Shown here: positions 40,609 through 49,564 of the stretch, in pieces
How the letters are laid out: every line of letters begins with the position of its first letter
Numbering within the stretch: position 1 is the first letter of the stretch
From: Streptomyces sp. NBC_01016
GTDB lineage: Bacteria; Actinomycetota; Actinomycetes; Streptomycetales; Streptomycetaceae
Direction: 5' to 3'
Assembly: GCF_026341035.1 (NCBI RefSeq)
Contig: NZ_JAPEOQ010000002.1
Location: 930,001 to 994,000 of the forward strand
Length of the DNA: 64,000 bases
Position numbers and translations under genes: made by a program
The notes under the pieces: generated by a model
Databases searched by the model: none
What the model was told of the DNA's origin: nothing
Seen by the model: only the letters and a program-made list of their open reading frames with translations

Positions 40609-42414
40609 TCACTGCGCGAACACCGGCGTCCCGTCCCGCGTCAACTTCCAATCCACCGAAGCGAAGTCCGCCGTGTCGAGGACGCCCTTCGCCGTCACCC
40701 ACTCAGCGATCCGCGTCCGGATCTCCGTCGACTCCGACCACAGCTCCTTCGCCGACGCCACATGCGGGAACGCGCCGCCACCGTTCGCCCGATAGTTGTT
40801 CACCGCGAACACGAACTGCGCCGCGTCATCCAGATCCTTGCCGTCGAACTTCACGTTCTTGATCCGGGAACCCGCCGCCTGCGCGATATCGATGTCGTAC
40901 GTCAACCCCGACACATAGTCGTAGTTGTAGTCCGGCCGATTGCCCGCGTTCGTCAGCTTGTCCACATCCACCGCCGCGCCCGCCGCCGTCTGCACGAAGT
41001 ACTCCGCCGAATACTCCAGATACGCCCGCACCTGCGCACCCGTCAGCAACTTCGCCACCAGCGTGTTGTCGTACACATACAGGCTCGACAGATCCCGGAT
41101 GGTGACGTCCCCCGCCGGAATCTCCGACGTACGCGAGAACGGCGACGCCTGTGACAGGACCGGCAGCGACGCGTACTCCGTCGACGCCAACGCCTTCGTC
41201 ACCACATCCGCCTGCACCTTGTTGATCAGATCGATGATCGGTGCATCCTTGTACCGGGCATCAACCGTCGTCAGCGCCTGCTTCGCCGTCCCCACGACCT
41301 GATTGACGTACTCCACCACCGTCTCGTGCTGCTCCCGCAGCAGCTTCGAGATCTCCGGATCGTCCGCCACCGCATTCGTGTTCCGCAGCGACGCCTTCAC
41401 CGACTCGACGGTCCAACGACCCTTCTCCCAGACCAGATCGAAGTCGAACAGCGCCAACCGCTCGGCAAAACACAGAGGTTCGGAGAGAACGACCGTCTTC
41501 CCGGTCTTCTCGTTCGCCACCAGCTGCTGCTCGATCTCGACGTGCGCGTGCCCCACCAGAATCGCGTCGACCCCCGGCACCTGCTTCGCGACATTCGCCG
41601 CCGCGTTCTCCACATACGGCACCTGATCCCCGTACGAGGACTGCCCCGACGCCCCCGAATGCGCCGACACGATCACCACATCCGCGCCCATCGACCGCAG
41701 CTTCGGCACCCACTTCGCCGCCTGCTCCTCAAGCCCCGGGAACTTCAACACGCCCTGCACATACGCCTTGTCCCAGATCGCGATCCCCGGATTCGTCAGC
41801 CCCAGAACCGCGACCTTCACATCCTTGCCGTGCGGAGTACGCAGCCGCTTCATGAAGTACGGAGGAAACGCCGGCTTCTCCGTCTTCGCATCCACCGCAT
41901 TCGCACCCAGCAGCGGAAACTCACACTGCGACTCGAACTTCCTGAGCGTCTCGATGCCGTAGTTGAACTCGTGATTGCCCAACGCCACCGCGTCGTACCC
42001 GATCGCGTTCATCGCCCGCGCCATCGGATGCACCGGACCACCGGCCGCCGTGATCGGATCGACCTTCGCGTAGTAGTACGTCAACGGGGTGCCCTGAATC
42101 GTGTCCCCGGCGTCGATGAGAAGGGTGTTCCCTCGGCCCCTCTCCGCACGCACCTGATCCACCAACGTCGAAACCCGCGCCAGGCCCTGCGCGTTGCCCG
42201 CCGCATCCACGTAGTCGGCGTTCTTGAAGTAGTCCCAGTTGAAGACGTGACCGTGCAGATCCGTCGTCCCCATCACCGTGAACGCGTACCGCTTCTGCTT
42301 CTTCGGCTTCCTCTGCTGCGCCGCCACGGCCGGCGAGGCCACGGCACCGGTCAGCGCGACACCCGCACCGGTCGCGGCTGATCTCTCCAGAAAGGACCTG
42401 CGGTTCAACGGCAT
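40609..42414 (-). CDS. Tat-exported 5'-nucleotidase / 2',3'-cyclic phosphodiesterase family protein
   Basis: The 601-residue protein has a twin-arginine signal (NRRSFLERSA, cleavage near AVAA). The calcineurin-like metallophosphatase domain has DLHGH, GDT, GNHEFNYG and GHAHVE. The C-terminal 5'-nucleotidase domain follows from about residue 370 and includes NNYRANGGG. It should release phosphate from extracellular nucleotides. The start at 42414 fits the signal peptide. The 150-bp gap to the divergent SIMPL gene should hold both promoters. Confidence 0.94.
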   Translation of the reverse strand: MPLNRRSFLERSAATGAGVALTGAVASPAVAAQQRKPKKQKRYAFTVMGTTDLHGHVFNWDYFKNADYVDAAGNAQGLARVSTLVDQVRAERGRGNTLLIDAGDTIQGTPLTYYYAKVDPITAAGGPVHPMARAMNAIGYDAVALGNHEFNYGIETLRKFESQCEFPLLGANAVDAKTEKPAFPPYFMKRLRTPHGKDVKVAVLGLTNPGIAIWDKAYVQGVLKFPGLEEQAAKWVPKLRSMGADVVIVSAHSGASGQSSYGDQVPYVENAAANVAKQVPGVDAILVGHAHVEIEQQLVANEKTGKTVVLSEPLCFAERLALFDFDLVWEKGRWTVESVKASLRNTNAVADDPEISKLLREQHETVVEYVNQVVGTAKQALTTVDARYKDAPIIDLINKVQADVVTKALASTEYASLPVLSQASPFSRTSEIPAGDVTIRDLSSLYVYDNTLVAKLLTGAQVRAYLEYSAEYFVQTAAGAAVDVDKLTNAGNRPDYNYDYVSGLTYDIDIAQAAGSRIKNVKFDGKDLDDAAQFVFAVNNYRANGGGAFPHVASAKELWSESTEIRTRIAEWVTAKGVLDTADFASVDWKLTRDGTPVFAQ

Positions 42415-42564
42415 CGAAGCTCTCCTCAGTCACGGAACGTGCGAACCCGAACGAACAGTTGCAACGCGCGTAGATTCTGGCGCAGAACCCACAACCCGCA
42501 ACAGCCCCAACAGGTTTCGTTTCGATGACCAACCGCCGACCCCGCCCAGTGACAAGGTGGGCGC

Positions 42565-43260
42565 ATGACCAACGACCACCCCACCGCCACCCCCAACGCA
42601 CCGCGCATAGCGGTACGCGGAGAAGCCCACATCGAAGCCGAACCCGAACTCGCCCGCATCGGCATCACCGTCACCGCCCGCGGCACCGACCGCCGCACCG
42701 CCCTCGAAGACCTCACCCACCGCAACACCCACGTACTCGACCTCATCAAGGGATACGGAGACGCCGTCGACACAACCGCCACCGGCGCCCTCTCCATCAC
42801 CCCCGAACTCACCAAACGCGGCCGCGGCGAACGCATCCGCACCTACCACGGCCGCGTCCACATCACCGCCGACCTCACCGACTTCACCGCACTCGGCGAA
42901 CTCACCACCCGCCTCGCCGACCTCGACCTCACCAGCGTCGAAGGCCCCTGGTGGTCCCTGCGCCCCACCTCACCCGTACACGCCCAAGCAAGGCAACAAG
43001 CCGTACGCGAAGCCGTCCAACGCGCCCGCGAATACGCCGAAGCCCTCGACACCACCCTCGCCGCACTCATCGACATCGCCGACATCGGCGCCGACGACCC
43101 CACCATGTCCGACCGCGCCATGCCCCGCGCCATGATGCGCACGGCCGCCTTCGCAGGCGCCGAACCCGAACCCGCCCCCGCACTCGACCTCGAACCCCAA
43201 CGCCAACGCGTACGGGCCCAGGTCAACGCCCGCTTTACGATGCACCCACCGACACTCTGA
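42565..43260 (+). CDS. SIMPL-domain (DUF541) protein
   Basis: The 231-residue protein begins with the SIMPL signature IAVRGEAHIEAEPELARI and has AVQRAREYAEALDTTL near residue 155. Most SIMPL proteins are exported, but no signal peptide is visible here, so it is likely cytoplasmic. AAGGTGG 6 nt before the ATG supports the start. Function unknown. The 131 bp after it lead to pyruvate kinase and hold that gene's promoter. Confidence 0.85.
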   Translation: MTNDHPTATPNAPRIAVRGEAHIEAEPELARIGITVTARGTDRRTALEDLTHRNTHVLDLIKGYGDAVDTTATGALSITPELTKRGRGERIRTYHGRVHITADLTDFTALGELTTRLADLDLTSVEGPWWSLRPTSPVHAQARQQAVREAVQRAREYAEALDTTLAALIDIADIGADDPTMSDRAMPRAMMRTAAFAGAEPEPAPALDLEPQRQRVRAQVNARFTMHPPTL

Positions 43261-43391
43261 GCCACTCCGCCGCTCATCAGAGCGCAGTGTCGCCCAAATT
43301 CAAGCCTTGTCAATAGCCCTTCACGCAAAGGTCGTTGAGTAGTCATGACCGACCAAATCTCTACCCGTCGGTAAGGTTTAGGCTCGAAAGT

Positions 43392-44828
43392 ATGCGCCGA
43401 GCAAAGATCGTCTGCACCCTGGGCCCCGCCACCGACTCGTACGAGCAGATCAAGGCACTCGTCGAAGCCGGAATGGACGTAGCCCGCTTCAACCTCAGCC
43501 ACGGCACCTACGCCGAACACGAGGAGCGCTACCAGCGCGTGCGAAAGGCCTCCGACGAGACCGGCCGCAGCGTCGGAATCCTCGCCGACCTTCAAGGCCC
43601 GAAGATCCGACTCGGCCGATTCAGCGAAGGACCCGTACTACTCGAACGCGGCGACGAGTTCACCATCACCGTCGAAAGCGGCATCCAAGGCGACCGCCAA
43701 ACCTGCGGCACCACCTACGACGGCCTCGCCCAAGACGTCACCACCGGCGAACGCATCCTCGTCGACGACGGCAAAGTCACCCTCGAAGTCACCGCAGTCG
43801 ACGGACCCCGCGTCCGCACCCGCGTCATCGAAGGCGGCATGGTCTCCGACCACAAGGGCCTCAACCTCCCCGGAGTCGCCGTCTCCGTCCCCGCCCTCTC
43901 CGACAAGGACGAAGCCGACCTCCGCTGGGCCCTGCGCACCGGAGCCGACATCATCGCGCTCTCCTTCGTCCGCAGCGGCCGCGACATCGAAGACGTCCAC
44001 CGCATCATGACCGAAGAAGGCCGCCACCTCCCCGTCATCGCCAAGGTGGAAAAGCCCCAAGCCGTCGACAACATCGACGACATCGTCGCCGCATTCGACG
44101 GCATCATGGTCGCCCGCGGCGACCTCGGCGTCGAAATGCCCCTCGAACAAGTCCCGATCGTCCAAAAGCGCGCCATCAAACTCGCCAAGCGCAACGCCAA
44201 GCCCGTCATCGTCGCAACCCAAATGCTCGACTCGATGATCGACAACTCCCGCCCCACCAGGGCGGAAGCGAGCGACGTGGCAAACGCCGTCATCGACGGC
44301 ACCGACGCCGTCATGCTTTCCGGTGAAACCAGCGTCGGCAAATACGCGATCGAAACCGTCAAGGTCATGGGCCGCATCGTCACCGCAGCCGAAGAAGACA
44401 TCCTCGCCAAGGGCCTCCCGCCCCTCACCGAACGCAACAAGCCGCGCACCCAAGGCGGAGCAGTCGCCCGCGCCGCAGCCGAAATGGGCGACTTCCTCGG
44501 CGCGAAATTCCTGGTGGCCTTCACCCAGTCCGGCGACACCGTCCGCCGCCTCTCCCGCTACCGCTCCCCGATCCCCCTGCTCGCCTTCACCCCGCAGGCA
44601 GCAACGCGGTCGCAGCTCAACCTCACGTGGGGCGTAGAGACGTTCCTCGGCCCGCACGTCGACTCCACCGACGCGATGGTCGCCCAGGTCGACGAACAAC
44701 TCCTGAAGATCGGCCGCTGCAAAAAGGGCGACACCGTCGTCATCACGGCCGGCTCCCCTCCCGGCGTCCCCGGCTCCACGAACCTCGTCCGCATCCACCA
44801 CATCGGCGAGGACGACAGCCCCAAGTAG
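43392..44828 (+). CDS. pyk: Pyruvate kinase
   Basis: The 478-residue enzyme has RRAKIVCTLGPAT at the N-terminus, KIRLGRF, the signature IAKVEKPQAVDNID and the metal-site segment MVARGDLGVEM. The C-terminal allosteric domain ends near VPGSTN. It makes pyruvate and ATP from phosphoenolpyruvate. The frame is open to 43335, but family homology begins at the ATG at 43392, with GAAAG just upstream. A strong terminator follows. Confidence 0.97.
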   Translation: MRRAKIVCTLGPATDSYEQIKALVEAGMDVARFNLSHGTYAEHEERYQRVRKASDETGRSVGILADLQGPKIRLGRFSEGPVLLERGDEFTITVESGIQGDRQTCGTTYDGLAQDVTTGERILVDDGKVTLEVTAVDGPRVRTRVIEGGMVSDHKGLNLPGVAVSVPALSDKDEADLRWALRTGADIIALSFVRSGRDIEDVHRIMTEEGRHLPVIAKVEKPQAVDNIDDIVAAFDGIMVARGDLGVEMPLEQVPIVQKRAIKLAKRNAKPVIVATQMLDSMIDNSRPTRAEASDVANAVIDGTDAVMLSGETSVGKYAIETVKVMGRIVTAAEEDILAKGLPPLTERNKPRTQGGAVARAAAEMGDFLGAKFLVAFTQSGDTVRRLSRYRSPIPLLAFTPQAATRSQLNLTWGVETFLGPHVDSTDAMVAQVDEQLLKIGRCKKGDTVVITAGSPPGVPGSTNLVRIHHIGEDDSPK

Positions 44829-44847
44829 CAGGCAGTTGTACGTAATT

Positions 44848-44880
44848 GGGGCCGCGACCCATCGACAAGGGTGCGGCCCC
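44848..44880. terminator. Bidirectional terminator after pyruvate kinase
   Basis: GGGGCCGC (44848-44855) pairs with GCGGCCCC (44873-44880), extended by ACCC/GGGT past one bulged G, around an 8-nt loop. It lies between the convergent pyruvate kinase and alkylsulfatase-like genes. Confidence 0.85.
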
Positions 44881-44951
44881 TACGCATGATCCTGGGCATG
44901 AACCCCGTACATGCCCAGGACGACTACGGGGCCCCGATTACGAGGCCACGA

Positions 44952-46913
44952 CTACGGGGTCACGATCGCGAAATTCGGATCCGGCTTCTCCACCACGCCC
45001 AGCAACTTCTGCAACAGCGACGCATCACCCGACACCTCGATGTCCCCCAGCCCCTTCCCGCCCAACAAGGCGAGCAACTGCGGCTTGGTCATGGACAGCG
45101 TCACACCCGCACCGCTGTCGGCCTTGTCATCGCTCTTGTACGTCAACACACCGTTCTGCAACGTCAGGTGATAGACGACACCCAGCGCCGGGAAGCTCCA
45201 GTCCATCCTGATCTTCAGATCCCACGCCTTGGGCCCATTGATCCGGATCGCGACCGAGTCGATCAGCTGGTCGATGCTCAGCGCCATCATCATCGTCGGA
45301 CTCACCGACGTCGACCTACCGGGCGTGACCCCGTCCGTCAGCTCCATCGCACCCGTGAGATAGAAGTTCCGCCACACCGCGTTCTCGGTCGCGTACCCCA
45401 ACTTCGTGTAAATCGCCGCCAGTTCAGTCTTGGCCGCCTTGTGCTCCGGATCCGCGAACACGACATGATTGAGCAGCGTCGCCGCGAACCGCAGATCCCC
45501 GTCCCTCACGAACCCCTTCGCCTTCGCGACCGTCGCAGTCCGCCCACCCAGGGCCTTCACGTACCGCTTCGCCTCATCGACCGGCGTGTGCTCCCAGAGA
45601 TGGGCCGGATTGGCGTCGAACCAGCCCATGTAACGCTGATAGATGCCCTTCACGTTGTGGCTCAGCGAACCGTAATAACCGCGGTTCGCCCACACGTTCA
45701 GCGCGGGCGGCAGCTGAATCTCCTCCGCGATCTCCCTACCGGTCATCCCGATATTGATCATCCGAAGCGTCTGATCATGCATGTACGCATACAAGTCCCG
45801 CTGCACCGCCAGCAGTTCGGAGATCTCCTCACCACCCCACGTCGGCCAATGATGCGACGCGAACGCCACATCCACCCGACCGGCGAACAGATCGATCGAC
45901 TCGTTCAGGTAATGCGCCCACTCACGGGCATCCCGCACCTGCGCACCACGCAGAGTGATGATGTTGTGCATCGTGTGCGTCGCGTTCTCCGCCATACACA
46001 CCGCACGCAGATCAGGGAAGACGAAGTTCATCTCGGCCGGCGCCTCGGTCCCCGGCGTCATCTGAAACTCGATCCGCACCCCGTCGAACGTCTCGACCTG
46101 CCCGGTCTTGGTGATGCTTTTGGTGGGCGGGATGAGCCCGACAGTCCCGAGCGATACGTTCTGCCCGAGGCCGCAACCGATCTGCCCCTTGGCCGACTTG
46201 GGCAGCTGCGCGCCGTACATGTACGAGGAACGGCGCGTCATCGCCGTACCCGCGTACACGTTCTCCGAGACCGCGTGCTCCAGGAACCCTTCGGGCGCGA
46301 CGACCGGAACATCGGCCGAGGCCCCGTCCGGCAGAATTCCGTACGCGCCACCGAAGTGATCGACGTGCGGGTGCGTGTAGATCAGCGCCGTGACCTTCTT
46401 GTCCGCGGCGTCACGGTGGTCCCGGTACAGCTTCAGTGCGGCGGCGGCCGTCTCGGCGGAGATCAGCGGGTCGATGACGATGAGCCCCGTGTCGCCCTCG
46501 ACGATCGTCATGTTCGACAGGTCGAGCCCACGGACCTGGTAGATCCGGTCGGTGACCTTGTACAGCCCCTGCTTGCTGACGAGCTGCGACTGCCGCCACA
46601 AGCTCTTGCTCGCGGTCTTGGACGCGCCTTCCTTGAGGAAGTCGTACCCGTCGGCGTCCCAGACGACCTTGCCGTCCGCGTTCTTGATCACGCCCGGGGT
46701 GAGCGCCGCGATGAAGCCCTTGTCGGCGTTGGTGAAGTCGGTGTCGTCGTCGTAGTTCAAGTCGCCCTCGTCCGTCGCGCTGATGCTGTTCCCTGAGGCC
46801 TGGCCGCCGCCGGGTCTGTGTGCGGCAAACGCGGACTCCGGGCTCACGGCAACGGCAGCCGCAGCGGCACTTGCCGCGGCCGCGACGAAGCGGCGCCGGT
46901 TGATCGGGCTCAT
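44952..46913 (-). CDS. Tat-exported alkyl sulfatase-like metallo-beta-lactamase-fold hydrolase (SdsA family)
   Basis: The 653-residue protein has a Tat signal (NRRRFVAAAASA) and a metallo-beta-lactamase domain with THPHVDHFGG. The dimerisation region and a C-terminal SCP2-like domain (about residues 520-653) complete the SdsA1-type layout. It likely hydrolyses alkyl sulfates outside the cytoplasm to alcohol and sulfate. GAAGAGG upstream selects the ATG at 46913; the frame is open to 46979. Confidence 0.92.
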   Translation of the reverse strand: MSPINRRRFVAAAASAAAAAVAVSPESAFAAHRPGGGQASGNSISATDEGDLNYDDDTDFTNADKGFIAALTPGVIKNADGKVVWDADGYDFLKEGASKTASKSLWRQSQLVSKQGLYKVTDRIYQVRGLDLSNMTIVEGDTGLIVIDPLISAETAAAALKLYRDHRDAADKKVTALIYTHPHVDHFGGAYGILPDGASADVPVVAPEGFLEHAVSENVYAGTAMTRRSSYMYGAQLPKSAKGQIGCGLGQNVSLGTVGLIPPTKSITKTGQVETFDGVRIEFQMTPGTEAPAEMNFVFPDLRAVCMAENATHTMHNIITLRGAQVRDAREWAHYLNESIDLFAGRVDVAFASHHWPTWGGEEISELLAVQRDLYAYMHDQTLRMINIGMTGREIAEEIQLPPALNVWANRGYYGSLSHNVKGIYQRYMGWFDANPAHLWEHTPVDEAKRYVKALGGRTATVAKAKGFVRDGDLRFAATLLNHVVFADPEHKAAKTELAAIYTKLGYATENAVWRNFYLTGAMELTDGVTPGRSTSVSPTMMMALSIDQLIDSVAIRINGPKAWDLKIRMDWSFPALGVVYHLTLQNGVLTYKSDDKADSGAGVTLSMTKPQLLALLGGKGLGDIEVSGDASLLQKLLGVVEKPDPNFAIVTP

Positions 46914-47049
46914 GCGTACCTCTTCGGGCGGGTGGTGGGTGTGAACCCGAACTTCCGTTGAGGCGGGTGGGGTGGTCAAGGGTTCCTGGGGGAATTGGGG
47001 CAGGTCCCAGGGGGTGGGTGGGGCGGGTGTGACGGGTCCTATTGCGGGG

Positions 47050-47838
47050 TCAGTACTTGGGGCCTACGTGGGTGTCCATGAGGGCGACGTCCGCTTTGCG
47101 GGCGACCGAGATGTTGTACGGGTTCCCGTGCCGCGTGCAGTGCGTCCACGCGACGCCGAGCCGGTCGAGGGTGTCGGTGTACAGCTGCCGGATGCAGTCC
47201 GACTTGTTGGTGAAGAAGTACCGCGGGTACTCGTAGCGCTTGCGCTCACCACCGACGAGCCGCGTCGTCCAGTTCGTGATCCGGCACCCGTCGGAGTGGA
47301 TGAGCCCCCGGACGAACTCCCACGGGTGGGCATCGACGATCTCCTGCTGCCAGGAGGCGAGCGTGATCTTGCGGTCGTGCTTCTTGCCGGGGCCGTGCTG
47401 GGGGAAGAGGCAGGGGAGGTGCTTCGAGTACACCTTGACGTTGTGGCAGCCGGTCCGCTGTACGCGGCAGACGCTGTTGTCCGGGAGGACGGCCCGCATC
47501 GCCCGTTCCGTCTCGTCCGCGATGCCCGGCCAGGCGTCGGCGCAGGTGATCATCAGGTTGGGGACGCGGTGCCCCGAGTAGTGGCTGATGTGGCCGTCGC
47601 CCAGGTACTGGCCCAGCAGGTACGAGTACGCGGCCGCGTCCAGCGGCCGACCGTCACAGCGCGGGCAGGTCGGATCGTGTGAGCCGGGGCATTCACCCCG
47701 TTTCGCTCGGTCCATGTGGAGCCAGTACGAGACTGTGCCGAGAGGGACGGCGAGGCTGCGCGCCACGTCTGCGTTCTTGGCGCCGTCCCTGAGCAGTGTG
47801 AGCGCCCGCTGTCGTACGGCTGTTCCGTGATAGTTCAT
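47050..47838 (-). CDS. HTH protein with two LAGLIDADG-like motifs
   Basis: The 262-residue protein has an HTH near residues 21-42 (KNADVARSLAVPLGTVSYWL), a Cys cluster (C50-x7-C58-x2-C61), and two segments resembling LAGLIDADG motifs: YLLGQYLGDG (73-82) and FVRGLIHSDG (175-184). That layout suggests a single-chain homing-endonuclease fold joined to a DNA-binding domain, used as nuclease or as regulator. It lies on the same strand as, and just downstream of, tRNA-Leu behind the terminator. The ATG at 47838 is preferred over 47871. The function is unproven. Confidence 0.8.
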   Translation of the reverse strand: MNYHGTAVRQRALTLLRDGAKNADVARSLAVPLGTVSYWLHMDRAKRGECPGSHDPTCPRCDGRPLDAAAYSYLLGQYLGDGHISHYSGHRVPNLMITCADAWPGIADETERAMRAVLPDNSVCRVQRTGCHNVKVYSKHLPCLFPQHGPGKKHDRKITLASWQQEIVDAHPWEFVRGLIHSDGCRITNWTTRLVGGERKRYEYPRYFFTNKSDCIRQLYTDTLDRLGVAWTHCTRHGNPYNISVARKADVALMDTHVGPKY

Positions 47839-47876
47839 GTGAGCACAGTGCGTGACGGCCGGTGACGCCATGCAGC

Positions 47877-47912
47877 AAAAAGCGGATGTTCACGAGAACG
47901 TGAACATCCGCT
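47877..47912 (-). terminator. Rho-independent terminator of tRNA-Leu
   Basis: AGCGGATGTTCACG (47881-47894) is fully complementary to 47899-47912 with a 4-nt loop. Read on the minus strand, the 14-bp stem ends in a run of five T, a textbook intrinsic terminator 12 bp after the tRNA. Confidence 0.93.
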
Positions 47913-47923
47913 TCTAGCGAAGT

Positions 47924-48005
47924 GCCCGGTGTGGGATTCGAACCCACATGCCCGTAGGCACGGTGGTTTGAGCACCGCGAGTCTGACCAGTTCCTCCAAC
48001 CGGGC
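47924..48005 (-). tRNA. tRNA-Leu (CAA anticodon)
   Basis: The 82-nt class II tRNA starts GCCCGGT and ends ACCGGGC, giving a 7-bp acceptor stem. The anticodon arm is CGGTG-CTCAAAC-CACCG, so the anticodon is CAA, reading UUG. The variable arm (TGCC...GGCA) and the T arm (GTGGG-TTCGAAT-CCCAC) are intact. CCA is not encoded. Confidence 0.96.
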
Positions 48006-48107
48006 GGGCTGTCGAACTGTCGGGAAGTGTACCGGGTCATCGGAGGCAGTCGCAGCTAGGTAGGCTCTAGGGGCAGCCCCTAGCCTGCCCAAACAAGGAG
48101 CGCCCCC

Positions 48108-48764
48108 GTGACCGCCCCCGAGACGCCCGAGCCCGTAGACGCAGTCGACGACGACAAGTCGCACGTCCCGCCGCTGACGACCCGCGTCGTCATCGCCGAG
48201 GACGAGGCCCTCATCCGCCTCGACCTCAAAGAGATGCTCGAGGAAGAGGGCTACTCCGTCGTGGGCGAGGCCGGCGACGGCGAGCAGGCCGTTGAGCTGG
48301 CCCGTGAGCACAAGCCCGACCTGGTGATCCTGGACGTGAAGATGCCGAAGATGGACGGCATCAGCGCGGCGGAGAAGATCGCCGGTGAGTCGATTGCCCC
48401 TGTTCTGATGCTGACCGCGTTCTCGCAGCGCGATCTGGTGGAGCGTGCGCGCGACGCCGGTGCGATGGCGTATCTGGTGAAGCCGTTCAGTAAGAGTGAC
48501 GTCGTCCCGGCGATCGAGATGGCCGTGTCGCGCTTCACGGAGCTGAAGACGCTGGAGAACGAGGTCGCGGATCTTACGCAGCGTCTTGAGACGCGGAAGC
48601 TGGTGGACCGGGCGAAGTCGGTTCTTCAGACGGAGTACGGGCTCACCGAACCCGCCGCGTTCCGTTGGATTCAGAAGACGTCGATGGATCGCCGGTTGTC
48701 GATGCAGCAGGTGGCCGAGGCGGTCATTCAGGATGCCGAGGAGAAGAAGGCGTCGAAGGGCTGA
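48108..48764 (+). CDS. pdtaR: ANTAR-domain response regulator (PdtaR-like)
   Basis: The 218-residue protein has a receiver domain (residues about 25-140) with phosphoacceptor Asp in LVILDVKMPKMDG and a C-terminal ANTAR RNA-binding domain (about 150-210, LETRKLVDRAKSVLQTEYGLTEPAAFRWIQ). ANTAR proteins act as antiterminators on nascent RNA; the partner kinase is not in the window. AAGGAG 7 nt upstream fixes the GTG start. A 7-bp hairpin CTAGGGG/CCCCTAG (48067-48083) lies in the leader. Confidence 0.95.
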   Translation: MTAPETPEPVDAVDDDKSHVPPLTTRVVIAEDEALIRLDLKEMLEEEGYSVVGEAGDGEQAVELAREHKPDLVILDVKMPKMDGISAAEKIAGESIAPVLMLTAFSQRDLVERARDAGAMAYLVKPFSKSDVVPAIEMAVSRFTELKTLENEVADLTQRLETRKLVDRAKSVLQTEYGLTEPAAFRWIQKTSMDRRLSMQQVAEAVIQDAEEKKASKG

Positions 48765-48783
48765 CGTAACCCGTCACGTGTAT

Positions 48784-48817
48784 GAGGCCCGCGCCCCGAA
48801 CCTGGAGCGCGGGCCTC
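48784..48817. terminator. Bidirectional terminator between pdtaR and livF
   Basis: GAGGCCCGCGC (48784-48794) pairs perfectly with GCGCGGGCCTC (48807-48817), loop 12 nt, between the two convergent genes. Confidence 0.88.
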
Positions 48818-48847
48818 AGCCACATCCACGTAAAGCACGTAAAGCCA

Positions 48848-49564
48848 TCAGTCCTCGCCGAGGTAGGCCTTCCGTACGGATTCGTCGTGCAGCAGGTCTT
48901 CGCCGCTGCCGGAGAGGACGATGGAGCCGACTTCCATCACGTGTCCTTGGTCGGCGAGTGACAGCGCCGCTTGGGCGTTCTGCTCGACCAACAAGATGGT
49001 CGTGCCTTGGGCCTTGAGTTCCGAGATCGTCGACATGATCTTCTGCATCATGATCGGTGAGAGGCCCATGGACGGTTCGTCGAGCATCAGCAGCTTGGGT
49101 TGGGACATCAACGCCCGTCCCATTGCCAGCATTTGCTGCTCGCCGCCGGACAGCGTTCCCGCCGCCTGCTTCCTTCGCTCGCCGAGGATCGGGAACAGCT
49201 CGTAGGCCCGCTGCATGTCCTTTTCGACGGCCGCCTGGTCGCGGCGGAGGAACGCGCCGAGTTGGAGGTTCTCCGCGATGGTGAGGCGGGGGAAGATGCG
49301 GCGGCCTTCGGGGGAGTGGGCCAGCCCCATCGCGACGATCTTGTGCGCGGGTACGGACGCCAAGGGTTCCCCGGCGAAGCTGATCTTGCCGGCCGAGGGT
49401 TTCAGCAGTCCGGAGAGGGTGCGCAGCGTGGTGGTCTTGCCGGCGCCGTTGGTGCCGATCAGGGTGACGACCTGGCCTTCTTCGACGCTGAAGGTGATGC
49501 CTTTGACGGCTTCGATCTTGCCGTAGGCGACCTTGAGGTCCTCGACCTCGAGCAGTGCGGTCAC
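48848..49564 (-). CDS. livF: Branched-chain amino acid ABC transporter ATP-binding protein
   Basis: The 238-residue ATPase has Walker A GTNGAGKTT, signature LSGGEQQ and Walker B LLMLDEPSMGLSP, typical of LivF (EGRRIFPRLTIAENL). It energises import of Leu, Ile and Val through LivH/LivM. The GTG start overlaps the livG stop by 4 bp. Confidence 0.95.
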   Translation of the reverse strand: MTALLEVEDLKVAYGKIEAVKGITFSVEEGQVVTLIGTNGAGKTTTLRTLSGLLKPSAGKISFAGEPLASVPAHKIVAMGLAHSPEGRRIFPRLTIAENLQLGAFLRRDQAAVEKDMQRAYELFPILGERRKQAAGTLSGGEQQMLAMGRALMSQPKLLMLDEPSMGLSPIMMQKIMSTISELKAQGTTILLVEQNAQAALSLADQGHVMEVGSIVLSGSGEDLLHDESVRKAYLGED

